A DNA stretch of 64,000 bases from Lophium mytilinum (lineage: Eukaryota > Ascomycota > Dothideomycetes > Mytilinidiales > Mytilinidiaceae), in NCBI GenBank assembly GCA_010093605.1, contig MU004182.1, positions 591,032 to 655,031 on the forward strand. The letters run 5' to 3'. Positions 34,041-44,693 of the stretch are shown here, piece by piece. A program made the position numbers and the translations under genes. Under the pieces are notes generated by a model. That model saw only the letters and a program-made list of their open reading frames with translations. It did not search any database and was not told where the DNA came from. Numbering within the stretch: the stretch's first letter is position 1; each line of letters begins with the position of its first letter.

Positions 34041-35117
34041 TTACTCTGCAACACTCAGCTCCTCCATCGCTTCCTCCAATTTTGGCCCCATAATGACGTC
34101 CCACTGCCTCCACTTGCAGAACCCCATGCCCATCCAGCGCAAATACTCACCGGCCACTTCAGCAGCCAAACGGCACTCATCTAGCCTCGCCCACGTGTTT
34201 GGATCAACGTGAATTGCGAGGACGTTCTTGGTGTCTAATGCTGGCTGGTCGACTATGATGAGAACACTGGGCCACGTCTGGTTGAGGACATCTGCATCTT
34301 CGTCAGAGCCGAGCGTGTCTTTGTCAATGTACCTGGCAATTTGTGGATCATGGTCTTCAGATCGCCTCTTGTTGATGCCAGCATTGATCGTCTTCATGAT
34401 ATCTTTGAAGGCCTCCTCGTCCCCGTCCTCTGCCCCATCGCCGTTTGCGAGGTTGAAGACACCGGCGGGTAACTCCGGAAAGTGTTTGTAGCCTTGTCTC
34501 ACAAAGCGCTCGTTCTTGTCCCAATTGAACCAATCGTTCCACTTCATGTTTGCTATGTCCAGATTGGTGCAGGCAGAGCTAGCTTCGCCAATTGGCAAAC
34601 GAAGGACGTCTGGGGCGCCTTCTTCATCGAGGGTGACCACAAAGACGTCGGATTTTGGCTCCCATTTTGGGTCGTCGATGATGATGAAGTATTGCCTTGA
34701 GTAAAGTCAGTATTTCTTGTCGGTATCTCGAATCTGTCACTGCCGGGCTCCAATTTTGCTCGCTGGACACCACTGTCGGGGGTAGCTTGGCCGCTGAGCA
34801 GCCATCTAGTCAAGAGGCAGTCCGATCTGCACTACTTGAAAGTCGACATCGCCCTTGATTTTTCAGAATCCGGCGGGGGCACCCAAACAGTGGCGAAACA
34901 GTGTTCCCAGACTTATGGCTTGTCACTGTACTTACCCCCCTGAGTTCGGATCGTTACGGTGATAGTCTACGATCTTGACGACGGATTTGCCAATGTGAGA
35001 GTCGAAGTTGGCAGCTAGACGGAAGTGGTCCCACTCAATCTTGAGGTAGGGCGGTCCTGTTTTCAAAGCGCCTAAGACGGCGTCCACGTCGACTGGCATG
35101 GTAGAGTAGACTCTCAT
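34041..35117 (-). CDS. Hypothetical protein interrupted by an introner-like intron
   Basis: Two exons on the minus strand, 35117-34936 and 34695-34041, give 278 residues. The junction restores a smooth reading frame (NSGG then QYFIIIDDP). I recognise no family. The protein is acidic, with aromatic-rich segments (MKWNDWFNWDKNERF, YLRWMGMGFCKWRQW). The intron, 34935-34696, is 240 bp, larger than any other in the window, has GTAAGT at the donor, a ctgac branch region and CAAG at the acceptor, and is a member of the repeated family that forms the array immediately downstream. The Met at residue 7 is an alternative start. Confidence 0.7.
34696..34935 (-). repeat. Introner-like element acting as a spliceosomal intron
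   Basis: This 240-bp intron shares the words GCCACTGTTTGGG.GCCCCC and GGACTGCCTCTTGACT, in the same order and spacing, with three units at 33390-34033. Its ends are good splice sites, and removing it joins two coding exons in frame. Multiplying introns of this kind are known from Dothideomycetes as introner-like elements. Confidence 0.7.
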
Positions 35118-35336
35118 CGCCGTCTTGAGAAAGTCTGTGATGTGGAGGTGTGGAGTAATGTAGGTTGCAGTAGGAAACGCAGGTGTGTAGACAGGTGGAG
35201 TGGAAATCGGGCAGGCCAGGAAAAGGACGGTTGTGCTTTATCTGTTATCCGCCTTTTTGTCAAGATGGTGAATGTCTATATCTCGAGAGGTAGACATTTC
35301 AAAGTCGTACTGGTGATGATACTAAACGTCCGTTTA

Positions 35337-35830
35337 CGCGGTAAGATCCGAGACTCTTTCCAATAAAAATGACTACGCTGGGTGTACCCCTTTGCGTGCA
35401 CGCCAGGTCTGGTAAAGAGTCCTCGTGCGCGGTTGAATCCGAGACTTCTTCCAGTTGAAGGAACTGCAGTGGGTACACGTAGCGTACCCCTTCACGTGCC
35501 CTCTGTGCTTAGTAAAGTCATTTAACGCGGTCAGATCCGTGACTTGCTCCCAAAAAAGGAACTATGTTAGCTGTACACCGCGTAAACCCTTGCGTGGCCT
35601 CAACGTATATCCAAGGTTTTCTCCCGCGGTCACATCAGAGAAATCTTTCACTAAAAGCTACGACGTTGGGTACACGTAGCGTGCCGCTTTGCGTGCCCTC
35701 TACGTCTGTAAAATGTTGTCTTGAGCGAGCAAATCTGTGGTTTGTTCTAACAAGAGAACCCATGTTAGGTATATTTAGTGTGCCCTTTTACGTGTCCTCT
35801 AAGCCGGAGAGTATGTTTAAGGAGGCACTG
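35337..35830. repeat. Minisatellite, five units of about 90-99 bp
   Basis: Unit starts fall near 35339, 35429, 35527, 35626 and 35725, so the period is about 98 bp (first interval 90). Each unit opens with a version of gcggtcagatccgagactt and ends with gggtacacgtagcgtacccc and a gcgtgccctct word. The gtacacgtagcgtac core is an imperfect palindrome that could form a hairpin. Copies are diverged, so the array is old. It separates the introner-like region from the enzyme cluster. Confidence 0.75.
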
Positions 35831-36691
35831 ACACAAACGCGGTTAGTGTGAACCTAGTAGCAGCGAGCGGTCTGCTCTATAGTCCACCACGATTTGATGG
35901 GGGACATGAAATCCGGGACGAGAAATTTAGCTCGAAGAGGAGGGAGGAAATGATACCACTGACGGTGTAGTAGTGTTAGAAGGCATGGGGGGTCCTCCAG
36001 CGCGACGTGTCCAGGCGGTCATACTGGCAGTGTGCTAAGCTAGAAATAGGCGTGAAATGAGGAGCAAGTCTGGCTTCAAGTGTCTTAAACTCAGAGTTAT
36101 GAGGCTCCTAAGTCATTCCAGCACAGAAGGCGCGGCTCGAGCAAATGCGGGCCATAGAGGCTGAATTGCCTGGTCTAATAGGTGAGCTCTATTCAGACAG
36201 ATACTAGATGAATACTTCCTCGCAGGTACTGATAGTTGACGCCGAGGCGAGACTTGCCACTCAGAGTCGTCATCTCAATGATAAAGTTTATTACTATGTG
36301 GTATCAGTACCAGCTCCTTCACGGGGCCATGGAGTTAGCGCTCTAATTAGACGGTCAGTTCTTTATAGCAGCCAAGGCAAAGCACGATTCATCATATCGG
36401 CGAGTGTGCCCTACGCCTTTGAACTTTGAGTGATTTGACTGGCGATTAAGACTGACCAGAAGAGATCATTCTGATGTTTCCTGAATGCAGTTATGGCGAC
36501 GGTTTGACCTATGCCATTCGGAGATTTCCTGAGGATTTGGTCCCAAGAACAGCTACAGCTACTGGTACTCAATAAGCCAAGTGGCCTGCATGAGAGTATG
36601 AACGAATCATCAAGCATCATATCGGTGCTGAGCGTGACTAAGAAAATTGCAGTACCGAGCGATTCTCGAACCCAAATCACACCACGATACA
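35831..36691. other. Intergenic region at the left border of the enzyme cluster
   Basis: About 860 bp without a supported gene, between the minisatellite and the 3' end of the P450 gene. The frames are short and unlike any family I know. A single TTATCCG word lies further left, at 35245-35251. Confidence 0.45.
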
Positions 36692-38696
36692 CTACCACGT
36701 GACCTTGGAAAGAATTTCTGCATCGCCGGCGTAAGCATCCTGCTGCCCCTCAGTTCGGATTATCTCTTCGTATTTGGGATCGCGCAGGTTGAAGTTAACG
36801 TCAAATGGCTTAAGATGGGCGACAATGCCCGGTATGTATTCCGTTTTAGGCGTGATTTCTTTCCCGTCCGGTCCCACCGGCGAGGTCATGGTGTAAGCAG
36901 CGAGAGTTTGTGCGATGGTCACAAACATTGCACTGTCAGCCAGAAGGCGTCCTGGGCAAATGCGTCGTCCCCAACCGAAAATGTTCTCGGTAGGGTCTGC
37001 CTCCCGTCGGTGGCCGGGGCTGTCGAGGAATCTCTCAGGCCGGAATGTTCGTGGCTCAGGGTATGTAGCCGGGTCGTTGTTATACAGCCTGCAAGACAAA
37101 CCTCAGCCACAAGAAAACAGGATAAGGGCAGCAAACCTGCAAGATACTAATAGTTGGGCAAGGAAGAGGTTTTGAACGGTATAGGAGAAGACAAAACACC
37201 TACCAGGCATTAGGCATCAAAGTGGCACCTTTGGGTATAAGATTGCCCCTGTAGATGATGTCTTCATCTGCCCTGTGAGGTAAGGCTATTGGGCCTGCCG
37301 TGTGCCAACGCATAGTTTCTAGAACCATCGCGTTTAGGTAGGGAAGTTCGTCACGATCAGAAAGAAGCGGAAGACGATCACGACCGATGACACGGTCGAT
37401 TTCCTCTTGACCTTTTCGTTGCACCTCAGGGAAGAGTAACATGGCAAGCAGAAACCCTTTCAGCGAAGCAACGGTCTGTTTAAGTACAATTAGTGGCGAG
37501 ATTTGCGTGAGGAGTGGGTGAGTTGCGTGTGCATACCGTGTCAGCACCAGCAAGATACATCCCCATTGCAGTCCACGCCACATCGCTGTGTAGCTCATTG
37601 TCGTCAAGAAGGTCTGACGCATAGGAAGGCACGTGATTGTTTTGTTTCCTCTGGTGTATCGTGAAGGCTAGTGGTTTCTCAATGACTTCGTCCACATGTG
37701 CGTGCACCTCCCGTGCGGCTTTCTTGAACCCGCCTCCGGGAAACCACTCCGGTATGTGGCGCACTATCGGACGGGTGGTTTAGTATTCGCAAAGCCGTCT
37801 TTACACAGGCCAAGATACTTACTAAATGGAAAGAAATCGACCAGCCACTTTCCGGGCAAGGTACTGTACACAAACCAATCGAGAGCAGATTCGGACAGAG
37901 AGACCAGTGGGTCAATTTCTTCGGGCAAGATGGAATAACCGTAGGTGACTTTTAGAATGAAGGCCCCGGCTTCTCTGATACAAGATCCATCGTTAGTCGT
38001 CATCACTTTAAAGAGGATTTGAGACAAGTTTGTGCCGGCACCTACCTTCGAAGATGTTCAGGATAGTGTTTAGGGTCCTTTAGTAGCCGCAATAAGAACC
38101 GTTGGGACTCTAGTTCTTGCAATGGGTGGAATTTTGCGACCGCAATCTTCGAGCCTAGCACCTTCGCCATAGCTTTACGGTACTGCCGGAAAAGCCTTCT
38201 GTCCCTTGTCAAAGCAAGTGACTTCTTCCAACCAGCACTGCGGGAGAAGATTCGTGTCAGCATGAAGTGATCCTTTACCGCTAATATCGCAATGAAGTGG
38301 GGGAAATACAATTCGTATGCAAACACTGATTCCGGCCGAGATGAAGTCTTGGCAGACTCTTTATCCAGGATATCAGTTGCATATTGCTTGTCATTGATGA
38401 GGACAATTGTAGTGCCGAGTATCGTCAAAGAGCTGATTGGGCCTATTCACCCCCTGGTCAGATTCTACTCAGCTTCTGATTGATGAAACGCTCAACGAAC
38501 CGTAAAGCTCCCTGTGCTTTATCCAGGTCAAAAAATCCACAGATCCTTCCGGTGGAAGATCATAGAGGTTTCCCACTATTGGGAGTCCTTTTGGACCTGG
38601 TGGTAGAGGGAGAGACCTGGGCTTGGTTTGTGATCTCCATAAAAGATAAAGGCCGATAATCGCGACAGCAAGGCTGGCCGTTGACGCAAAACCCAT
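36692..38696 (-). CDS. Cytochrome P450 monooxygenase, membrane-anchored
   Basis: Six exons on the minus strand, 38696-38501, 38442-38046, 37974-37823, 37763-37537, 37475-37204 and 37088-36692, give 546 residues, normal for fungal microsomal P450s. An N-terminal helix (TASLAVAIIGLYLLW) anchors it in the ER, followed by the proline hinge LPLPPGPKGLPIVGN. The oxygen-binding I-helix motif AGADT is at 320-324, the ExxR motif (ETMR) at 377-380, PERF near 432-435, and the haem loop FGWGRRICPGR with Cys459. It needs a cytochrome P450 reductase, not encoded here. It is divergent from the neighbouring flavoprotein gene (746-bp shared promoter). A hydroxylation step on the cluster substrate is inferred. 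The first intron has an unusual GTTCGT donor; the last is 115 bp. Confidence 0.9.
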
Positions 38697-39442
38697 GATT
38701 GCTGAGTGTGAGAGTGAGAAGGAGTGCTCTCGCAGCCCGACAGCACTTATGGAAATGTGGTGTGATATGAACTGCTAACCCGGGGATAATCTGGGGTAGC
38801 GGGGCCTTCGATTTTGTCGCTTATCGCTGTGGCTTTAACACCAAATGCTCGCCATCCACCTATATCCTCCCTTCATACTATTGAACTCCTGGGCTTTCTA
38901 TGTTCCGAGGTGTCAGGTTGAGGTGGGAGTCTTCGGCAAATCCTAAAGCTATGACGCGGGGTGAATTGATATCACACATATGCGAAGTACCATCGTCTTT
39001 GGGTCGGGAGTCTATGAACCGGGAAATTATTTCCAATCAGAGTTCAAGTTTGTCACTAGATTTGACTTATTATTCAAGCACAGAGCTTTGTAGCTTTCGC
39101 CGGCTCGGCAGTCTCTTCTACCCGGACCCCCTGGTACGGATAATTGATGTTCAGTCATGAACGATCGCATTATGTTCAGATGCTGTGATATTTAGGGTTA
39201 CTAGAGGATGTGCAGATGCGGGGAAGAGTCGATCATTTTCCAACCAATTACCAAGTCACTAATCAATATCTATTCGGCACCACCAGCTCGGGAAGTCTTG
39301 CCTCCAGTCTTGCTAGCTTGACGCTACTACCTGTCCTTGCAGTAAGCTGCTATATTGCTGCTTCCTACGCTGGGCTGGACAATCACGACGTACAGCTTCA
39401 ATACACATATATAGGAGAGCTGCCAGATTTCAGAGTGGCACC
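38697..39442. promoter_or_regulatory. Bidirectional promoter of the P450 and flavoprotein 1 genes
   Basis: 746 bp between divergent starts at 38696 (minus) and 39443 (plus). It contains CGGATAA at 39137-39143, the word shared by other promoters of the cluster, and a related GGGATAA at 38783-38789. A TATA-like atacacatatata lies about 30-45 bp before 39443. A 20-base word near 39309 (cttgctagcttgacgctact) differs by one base from one at the edge of the introner-like array near 33373. Confidence 0.6.
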
Positions 39443-40897
39443 ATGAGTTCGACACCACCCCGACGAGTATTGGTGATTGGCAGTGGCGGCGCTGGTGTGG
39501 CAGCAGCACTAGAAGCCAGCCGTCACGGTGCGGAAGTCATCCTGCTTGAATCAAAAGATCAACTTGGCGGCGCGACTTCCATGTCAGGCGGAATTATATA
39601 TGCAGGGGGAACTAAGACGCAGAAGGAGGCCGGAGTCCAGGACACCAAGGAGGAGCTCCTTGCATATCTTTCAGCTATTTGCCAATGGACGGTCAGCCCG
39701 AAGCTTCTGGAGACGACGGTAGAAGGTTGCGTTGATCTTATTCCGTGGCTGGAGGACTTGGGTGTGGTATTCAAACCCGGAGATCTATACGTCGCCGGCA
39801 TGGAGAAGAGTCCTAGAGGTCACAAGCCCAGTGGGGACACTGGTGGGAGAGGTCCAGCTGGAGGTGCCGTTCTCATCAACGCCATTGTGAATGCCTTTGA
39901 CGAACAAAAAGTGCAAGTTCACACAAACACCAGGATCACTGGCATTACGAGGAGTACTGGTGGTGGGATCAAAGTCACCTCAGAGAATGGGGGAAAATTT
40001 CACGGGGACTCAGTTGTCTTTGCATCGGGGGGCTTTGGCGCGAGCGTGAAGAAGCTGGCTCAGTATTATCCAGACGCCGTCAAGCATGAGGGCTGGACTC
40101 GGTACATCGGACCAGACTCGAACCAAGGCGATGCTATTGACCTGGCTCTTTCGGTAGGAGGAACGGTAGTGAACGAGAACACCGGAGGTCTTGACGCCAC
40201 ACCCAACTTTATCCAGGATATCGACCTGTACATGCCTCCGTGGCTGCTATATCTCAACCTTCATGGGCGGCGATTCATCAACGAGATGGCTCCTTATTCT
40301 TTCGGTGGGCCCACCCTTGTGGCACAGCCAGAATCCAGGTGTTGGGCAGTCTTTGACACTCGAGCTCTCACCTATGCCACCGACCACCCTCTCGACCCTG
40401 ATCCGTACGGTCTAGGATTCAAAATGCGCTCGAACTGGGAAGCGGACACGCTTCACAAAGAGATCGCGAGCGGACGCATCATCAAGGCCGATTCGCTTTC
40501 TGAATTGGCCCGCCTAACCGGAATGCCTGTCGAGAGTGTGGAATATACGATTTCGAAGTGGAACCAGGATGCTGTCCATGGAAAGGATCCTGAGTTTGGG
40601 AAGAAGTCCTCCGAAATGATGCCACTCGACCAAGCGCCCTATTACGCTGCTGATGTGCGCTCGCACGTGGTGGGAATCACTTACGCAGGGCTGAAGGTTG
40701 ACGAGGAGGCACGCCTGCTTGATCAGTTCGGTCGGCCCATTCCTCATTTCTATGCTGCTGGTGAAGCTGTTGGTGGTCTCGAAAAGTCAATCTACCCTGG
40801 AGGGGGCTATTCAATCGGTGTAGCACTCTTGTTTGGAAGAATTGCTGGCAAGAACGCAGCATCTGAGGGCAAGCAGCACCTTAACGGACGTCTATGA
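39443..40897 (+). CDS. FAD-dependent fumarate-reductase/KstD-like flavoprotein 1
   Basis: A single-exon 484-residue protein of the FAD_binding_2 superfamily (fumarate reductase, 3-ketosteroid dehydrogenase, flavocytochrome c). The dinucleotide-binding motif VLVIGSGGAGVAAALEAS is at residues 9-26, LGGATSMSGG follows near 42-51, VVFASGGFG near 190, and the C-terminal FAD cap YPGGGYSIGVALLFGRIAG near 453-471. Such enzymes reduce or desaturate C=C bonds next to carbonyls. With three relatives in this cluster, a desaturation or ene-reduction on a cyclic ketone is inferred; the direction is not known. At 484 residues it is shorter than the others. Its last three residues (GRL) resemble but do not match a peroxisomal PTS1. 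Confidence 0.88.
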   Translation: MSSTPPRRVLVIGSGGAGVAAALEASRHGAEVILLESKDQLGGATSMSGGIIYAGGTKTQKEAGVQDTKEELLAYLSAICQWTVSPKLLETTVEGCVDLIPWLEDLGVVFKPGDLYVAGMEKSPRGHKPSGDTGGRGPAGGAVLINAIVNAFDEQKVQVHTNTRITGITRSTGGGIKVTSENGGKFHGDSVVFASGGFGASVKKLAQYYPDAVKHEGWTRYIGPDSNQGDAIDLALSVGGTVVNENTGGLDATPNFIQDIDLYMPPWLLYLNLHGRRFINEMAPYSFGGPTLVAQPESRCWAVFDTRALTYATDHPLDPDPYGLGFKMRSNWEADTLHKEIASGRIIKADSLSELARLTGMPVESVEYTISKWNQDAVHGKDPEFGKKSSEMMPLDQAPYYAADVRSHVVGITYAGLKVDEEARLLDQFGRPIPHFYAAGEAVGGLEKSIYPGGGYSIGVALLFGRIAGKNAASEGKQHLNGRL

Positions 40898-41253
40898 AGA
40901 GAGGCGTTTCTACGTCTAGGTACTGCAGCAAATTTTGACCTGACTCTCAAGATTATCAGCACTGAGAGGATAATCTGTATTCAGTTCACACTAAGTCATA
41001 AAGATCCTTCATGCTAGTAGTGGGACCTGTTTTTGATACTAATCTGTTGGATAAAGTAACTCGGTTTGTCACATAGTAATAAAAGAAGAGGATGATATGT
41101 TCTTGTTATGACTGTTTCCCACGTACGATTAGGACAATATATTTTGGTCACAATACGCAAATGGCTAGTTTGTGTCTATAGCTACCGAGTTTTGACCTGG
41201 GGATGGAGTCAAGTTTCTGCCTGAACTTCAAAACTAAAGCCTTTGCTAGAGCT
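40898..41253. other. Short region between convergent 3' ends
   Basis: 356 bp between the stop codons of flavoprotein 1 (plus) and the SDR gene (minus). AT-rich, with several aataaa-like words (for example agtaataaaag near 41075), as expected for polyadenylation regions. No gene. Confidence 0.5.
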
Positions 41254-42481
41254 TTAATACGTAGTTGTATTGACCGTAAAGCCACTAGTGAATACGAGTC
41301 AGTATGTTAGTGTCAAAGATGGACCGTGGGAAACTCACCCATCGACGACAAGATTTTGACCATTGACAAGGCTCATTTGGTTCGAGGACAACAACGCAAC
41401 TGCGTCACCGATCTCCTGTGGTTGCCCCGTTCGACCTTGGCGGGCCTCGAACATCTTCCATGCCTCGAAAACCTGGGGATCTGATTTGACTATTGGCTCG
41501 GCGATTTTTGTCAAGATGAAACCTGGCGATAGCGAATTGACTCTTATTCCATACTGTCGAGCTTCTAATGCTGCCTTCAAAGGTGGGGGTTGGAACGTTA
41601 GCACCTTTTCCCCCATAGCTGTAACAAGGCAAGTGTACAAGAGAATCAGGGATATGCACTTACAGCCTTAGTAAGACCAGCAACAGCATGCTTTGACGCT
41701 GTATATACGCCAGTCCCAGCCATAGCTTGAATCGAATTCACCGAAGCGCAGTTCACGATGGAACCCCTAACGGCCACGCGTCCAGCTTCCCTGGATCAGA
41801 ACCAGATGTATTAGCACAATGAAGAAAAGGATCGTCGATGAGGTTGTAGATGTTTTGCTCTTACCATTCGATAGGGTCTTGTTTCATCATCTGCAACAGC
41901 TGATGTTTTGTGCTAATGAACACCCCTGTCGTGTTGACGGCCATTACTTTTTCCCACTCTTCCACACTGATCTCTGAAATAGGTTTATGTGGGCCGCCCA
42001 CTCCTGCGAAGTTGCTGGGTGTCAGTCAGTCACGTGTCGCATTAAACTAGGTCAGTCCCGTACGCTGTGTAGTCAATACGTCCAAACTCTGCGACCGTTT
42101 TAGCAATGGCGCTCTCGAAATCCTTCTCGTCTGTGACATTGGCTTTGATGGGCAAACATTTGACCTGTCACAGCGTCCAGTTTCTCGTAAGCAAGCTATG
42201 CAAGAAACACAGAACATTCATCAAATTCTGCTAAAACTTGCCTGGTTTCCCTGAGATTCGACTTCCGTCTTCGCGCTTTCCATGGTTTCATCATCCTGGA
42301 TGTCAACGATCACAACACCTCTTGCCCCTGATTTCGCAAAGGACACAGCAATTGCGAGCCCCAGGCCACGTCCACCACCTGTTACGAAGGCAACTCCCGG
42401 CAAAAGCGAGGATGATTGGTGTGTTGACGCCTTTGAAAAAAGTCAGAACTTGAGATACTGCAAAAGGGAGCTACTTACCAT
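41254..42481 (-). CDS. Classical short-chain dehydrogenase/reductase (SDR 1)
   Basis: Seven exons on the minus strand, 42481-42479, 42430-42242, 42164-42064, 42014-41865, 41790-41664, 41574-41339 and 41284-41254, give 278 residues. Exon 1 is only the ATG; it is followed by a 48-bp GTAAGT intron, and the next exon opens in frame with residues ASTHQSSS. Intron 2 has a GC-AG donor (CAG then GCAAGT). The Rossmann motif is VTGGGRGLG, the catalytic Ser lies in NCASVNS and the YxxxK motif in VYTASKHAV; the end VDGGFTVN is typical of the family and is reached only by splicing the last intron. It should oxidise a secondary alcohol or reduce a ketone with NAD(P). Divergent from flavoprotein 2 across a 559-bp promoter. 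Confidence 0.85.
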
Positions 42482-43040
42482 TTTTGTGTGAGCTCTATTG
42501 ATGAGAAGCGGACTTCAGAAAAGTTATTCAACGTTAAGAGCGCTCTCCACGTGTATTTTCAAATCCACCGTTTACCTGTGCTTGGAAAAATTACTTTGGG
42601 GACAGACCGGGTGGTAGGATACTCCGAGTTCCGAAAGGCGGATTATCTACACGGGAGCGATGGAGAGACGACCTTCTTCCCAAAGGGTGCAATGCGCCAA
42701 GACGGTAGACCAGTTTCGAGCGTACGTCTATCGGGTATTTAGTCGTGCATTTGAAAATTTGGCAGTGATCCGGAAAGCTGATAGTAAAGGCAGCCTTTGT
42801 CTACCCCCGGAGGACAGGGGTATCCTAACCCTAAGGCCCATTCCGACTGGCTCGGGTATATTACTAGTTACCATTAGACGCATCGCCCGAATTTTCGGGA
42901 GCACAACCGTGAGACATGCTGGCTAGCTAAATGCTCCTCTATTGGCTCCCAAGTAATTTCTTCAACTTCTTCCCTCTTTGGTCTCTGCGGCTACTTCCCT
43001 CGTCCACTACCGTCCGCCAGGCAGCAAACTTTTCCACAGA
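42482..43040. promoter_or_regulatory. Bidirectional promoter of SDR 1 and flavoprotein 2
   Basis: 559 bp between starts at 42481 (minus) and 43041 (plus). It has CGG-rich words (gcggattatc at 42638-42647, gtgatccgg near 42763) but no exact CGGATAA. A pyrimidine tract (ttcttcaacttcttccctctttgg) precedes the plus-strand start. An upstream TTG codon at 42978 is in frame with the gene, but ATG at 43041 is the sensible start. Confidence 0.5.
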
Positions 43041-44693
43041 ATGAGTTGGGATAGCGAATATGATATCATCTGTGTTGGGTCCGGGGTTGGGGGTCTATCG
43101 GCAGCCTTGACAGGCGCACAGCAGGGTGCTAGTGTCCTTGTACTGGATAAATTTCACCTTATTGGCGGAGTGTCGGCGTTGTCTTCGGGTCAACTTTGGC
43201 CAGGTCCAACCCATCTTTCCAAGGCAGAAGGAATTGAAGACAATGACAGCGACGCACAAGCTTACATCAACCATCTCTCACAAGGCTTTTCTGATCCAGA
43301 CTTACGGGAGTCCTATCTCGCCCAATGTCGGGGGGCGATCAAGTACTTCACCGACACCATTGGCTTGGAGCTGCAAGTGATCAAAGATCTGCCCGATTAC
43401 TACTACCCAGCGGTGAAGGGCTCTGCTCCTCAGGGGCGTTTTCTCGAAATCAAACCTTTTCCAGCAACAAAACTTCCTGGGGAATGGGCCTCCAAGATCT
43501 TAACATCTCCATATGGCGACGGTTTCAGCTACGTAACCGGGAATGAATTTGTATCAATGCAGTTGAAAGGCGGAGAGCATGTCGGCACAGTCCTCCAGCG
43601 CCATGTCAAAGCAGACGAACGGACTTCCGGGGCAGGCCTAGCAGCCGCACAGGTATATGCCGCTTTACAGCGCGGAGTCAAGATTCAACCATCGACCGAG
43701 GTGGTTGACCTTGTTGTCGAAGGGGGGAGGATTACAGGAGTGATAGCACGCGATGCCTCCTCCTCCTCCACAAAACGCATTCGGGCTCGACTCGGTGTTC
43801 TTCTTGCGACTGGAGGTTATGATCTCCAGCCCAACATGGTACGCGGCTTTGACAACCTGATCAACGCCGGCAATATGACGATACCCACTATCACAGGAGA
43901 TCATCTTACTTTGGCAGCCAAAGTAGGCGCTGTTCCATATCCAGCTCATCCCTCAGCCTTGACTGCGATCTTTGTCGGATACCAAATTCCTGGTGAGATT
44001 ATTTACGGTAAACCAACCTGGCGGTTACTTCTCCCTGGAGCGCCACACTCATTCATTGTCAACTCGCGAGGTAATCGCTTCGCCAATGATTCCTTTTACC
44101 CCGATGTCTCGGCCAAAGCCGGACGCTACGATGGACAAGAACAGGGTTTGGTGAACTGGCCGGCATGGCTTGTCTTCGACCATAACTTTGTTGAAAAATA
44201 CAATCTGCTACCAGCCTACCCAGGCCAGCCATTACCTCAGGGAATCGCTGTGAGCTCAGACACGCTCCGCGGTCTGGCCGAAGTGGCAGAGATCGATGCC
44301 GACGGGCTTTTGAGCACAGCAGAACGATTCAACGGCTTCTGCAAAACCGGGGTAGATGAAGACTTCGGACGTGGATCTCTGCCATGGGGCACGATCATGA
44401 CTGGCGATTACAGCCTCCCCCATCCTAGCTTCGCCGAGCTAGCGAAGGCGCCATTCTATGCAGTCAAGCTTCATCGTGTTACCGTGGGTGTCCCAACCGC
44501 GGGTTTGCCCACCAACGGCGACGGGAGTGTCATCAGTGCGGCTGGCCATGTTGTCCCCGGCCTTTACGCCACCGGTAATTCTGCAGCGTACCGCGACTGG
44601 GGAGCTGGATATAATAGCGGGGTTGCGAATATGCGTGGAATGCTTTACGGTTATAAAGCATCCTTACATATGGTTAAAGAAGCAGGTCTGTAG
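43041..44693 (+). CDS. FAD-dependent KstD-like flavoprotein 2
   Basis: A single-exon 550-residue FAD_binding_2 protein. The FAD motif DIICVGSGVGGLSAAL is at residues 8-23, then GGVSALSSGQLWPGP, a central TGGYDLQPNMV, and the C-terminal GLYATGNSAAYRDWGAGYNS. It is about half identical by eye to the gene at the right edge (62546), sharing LSSG.LWPGP, LELQVI, DYYYP/DYYHP, TSPYG..FSYVTG, TITGDH, NWPAWLVFD and YPGQPLP. The two are clearly paralogs from duplication within the cluster. Residues 50-64 suggest the 3-ketosteroid-dehydrogenase branch rather than succinate dehydrogenase. The upstream ATG at 43041 gives an N-terminus matching the paralog. Confidence 0.87.
   Translation: MSWDSEYDIICVGSGVGGLSAALTGAQQGASVLVLDKFHLIGGVSALSSGQLWPGPTHLSKAEGIEDNDSDAQAYINHLSQGFSDPDLRESYLAQCRGAIKYFTDTIGLELQVIKDLPDYYYPAVKGSAPQGRFLEIKPFPATKLPGEWASKILTSPYGDGFSYVTGNEFVSMQLKGGEHVGTVLQRHVKADERTSGAGLAAAQVYAALQRGVKIQPSTEVVDLVVEGGRITGVIARDASSSSTKRIRARLGVLLATGGYDLQPNMVRGFDNLINAGNMTIPTITGDHLTLAAKVGAVPYPAHPSALTAIFVGYQIPGEIIYGKPTWRLLLPGAPHSFIVNSRGNRFANDSFYPDVSAKAGRYDGQEQGLVNWPAWLVFDHNFVEKYNLLPAYPGQPLPQGIAVSSDTLRGLAEVAEIDADGLLSTAERFNGFCKTGVDEDFGRGSLPWGTIMTGDYSLPHPSFAELAKAPFYAVKLHRVTVGVPTAGLPTNGDGSVISAAGHVVPGLYATGNSAAYRDWGAGYNSGVANMRGMLYGYKASLHMVKEAGL

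Noticed and set aside
35337-35830. CRISPR-like array
   Set aside because: Units are diverged, about 98 bp, with no constant short repeat and unique spacers; the genome is eukaryotic. It is a minisatellite.
40889-40897. C-terminal GRL of flavoprotein 1 as a peroxisomal PTS1
   Set aside because: GRL lacks the small S/A/C residue at position -3 that is usual in PTS1; not strong enough to call.
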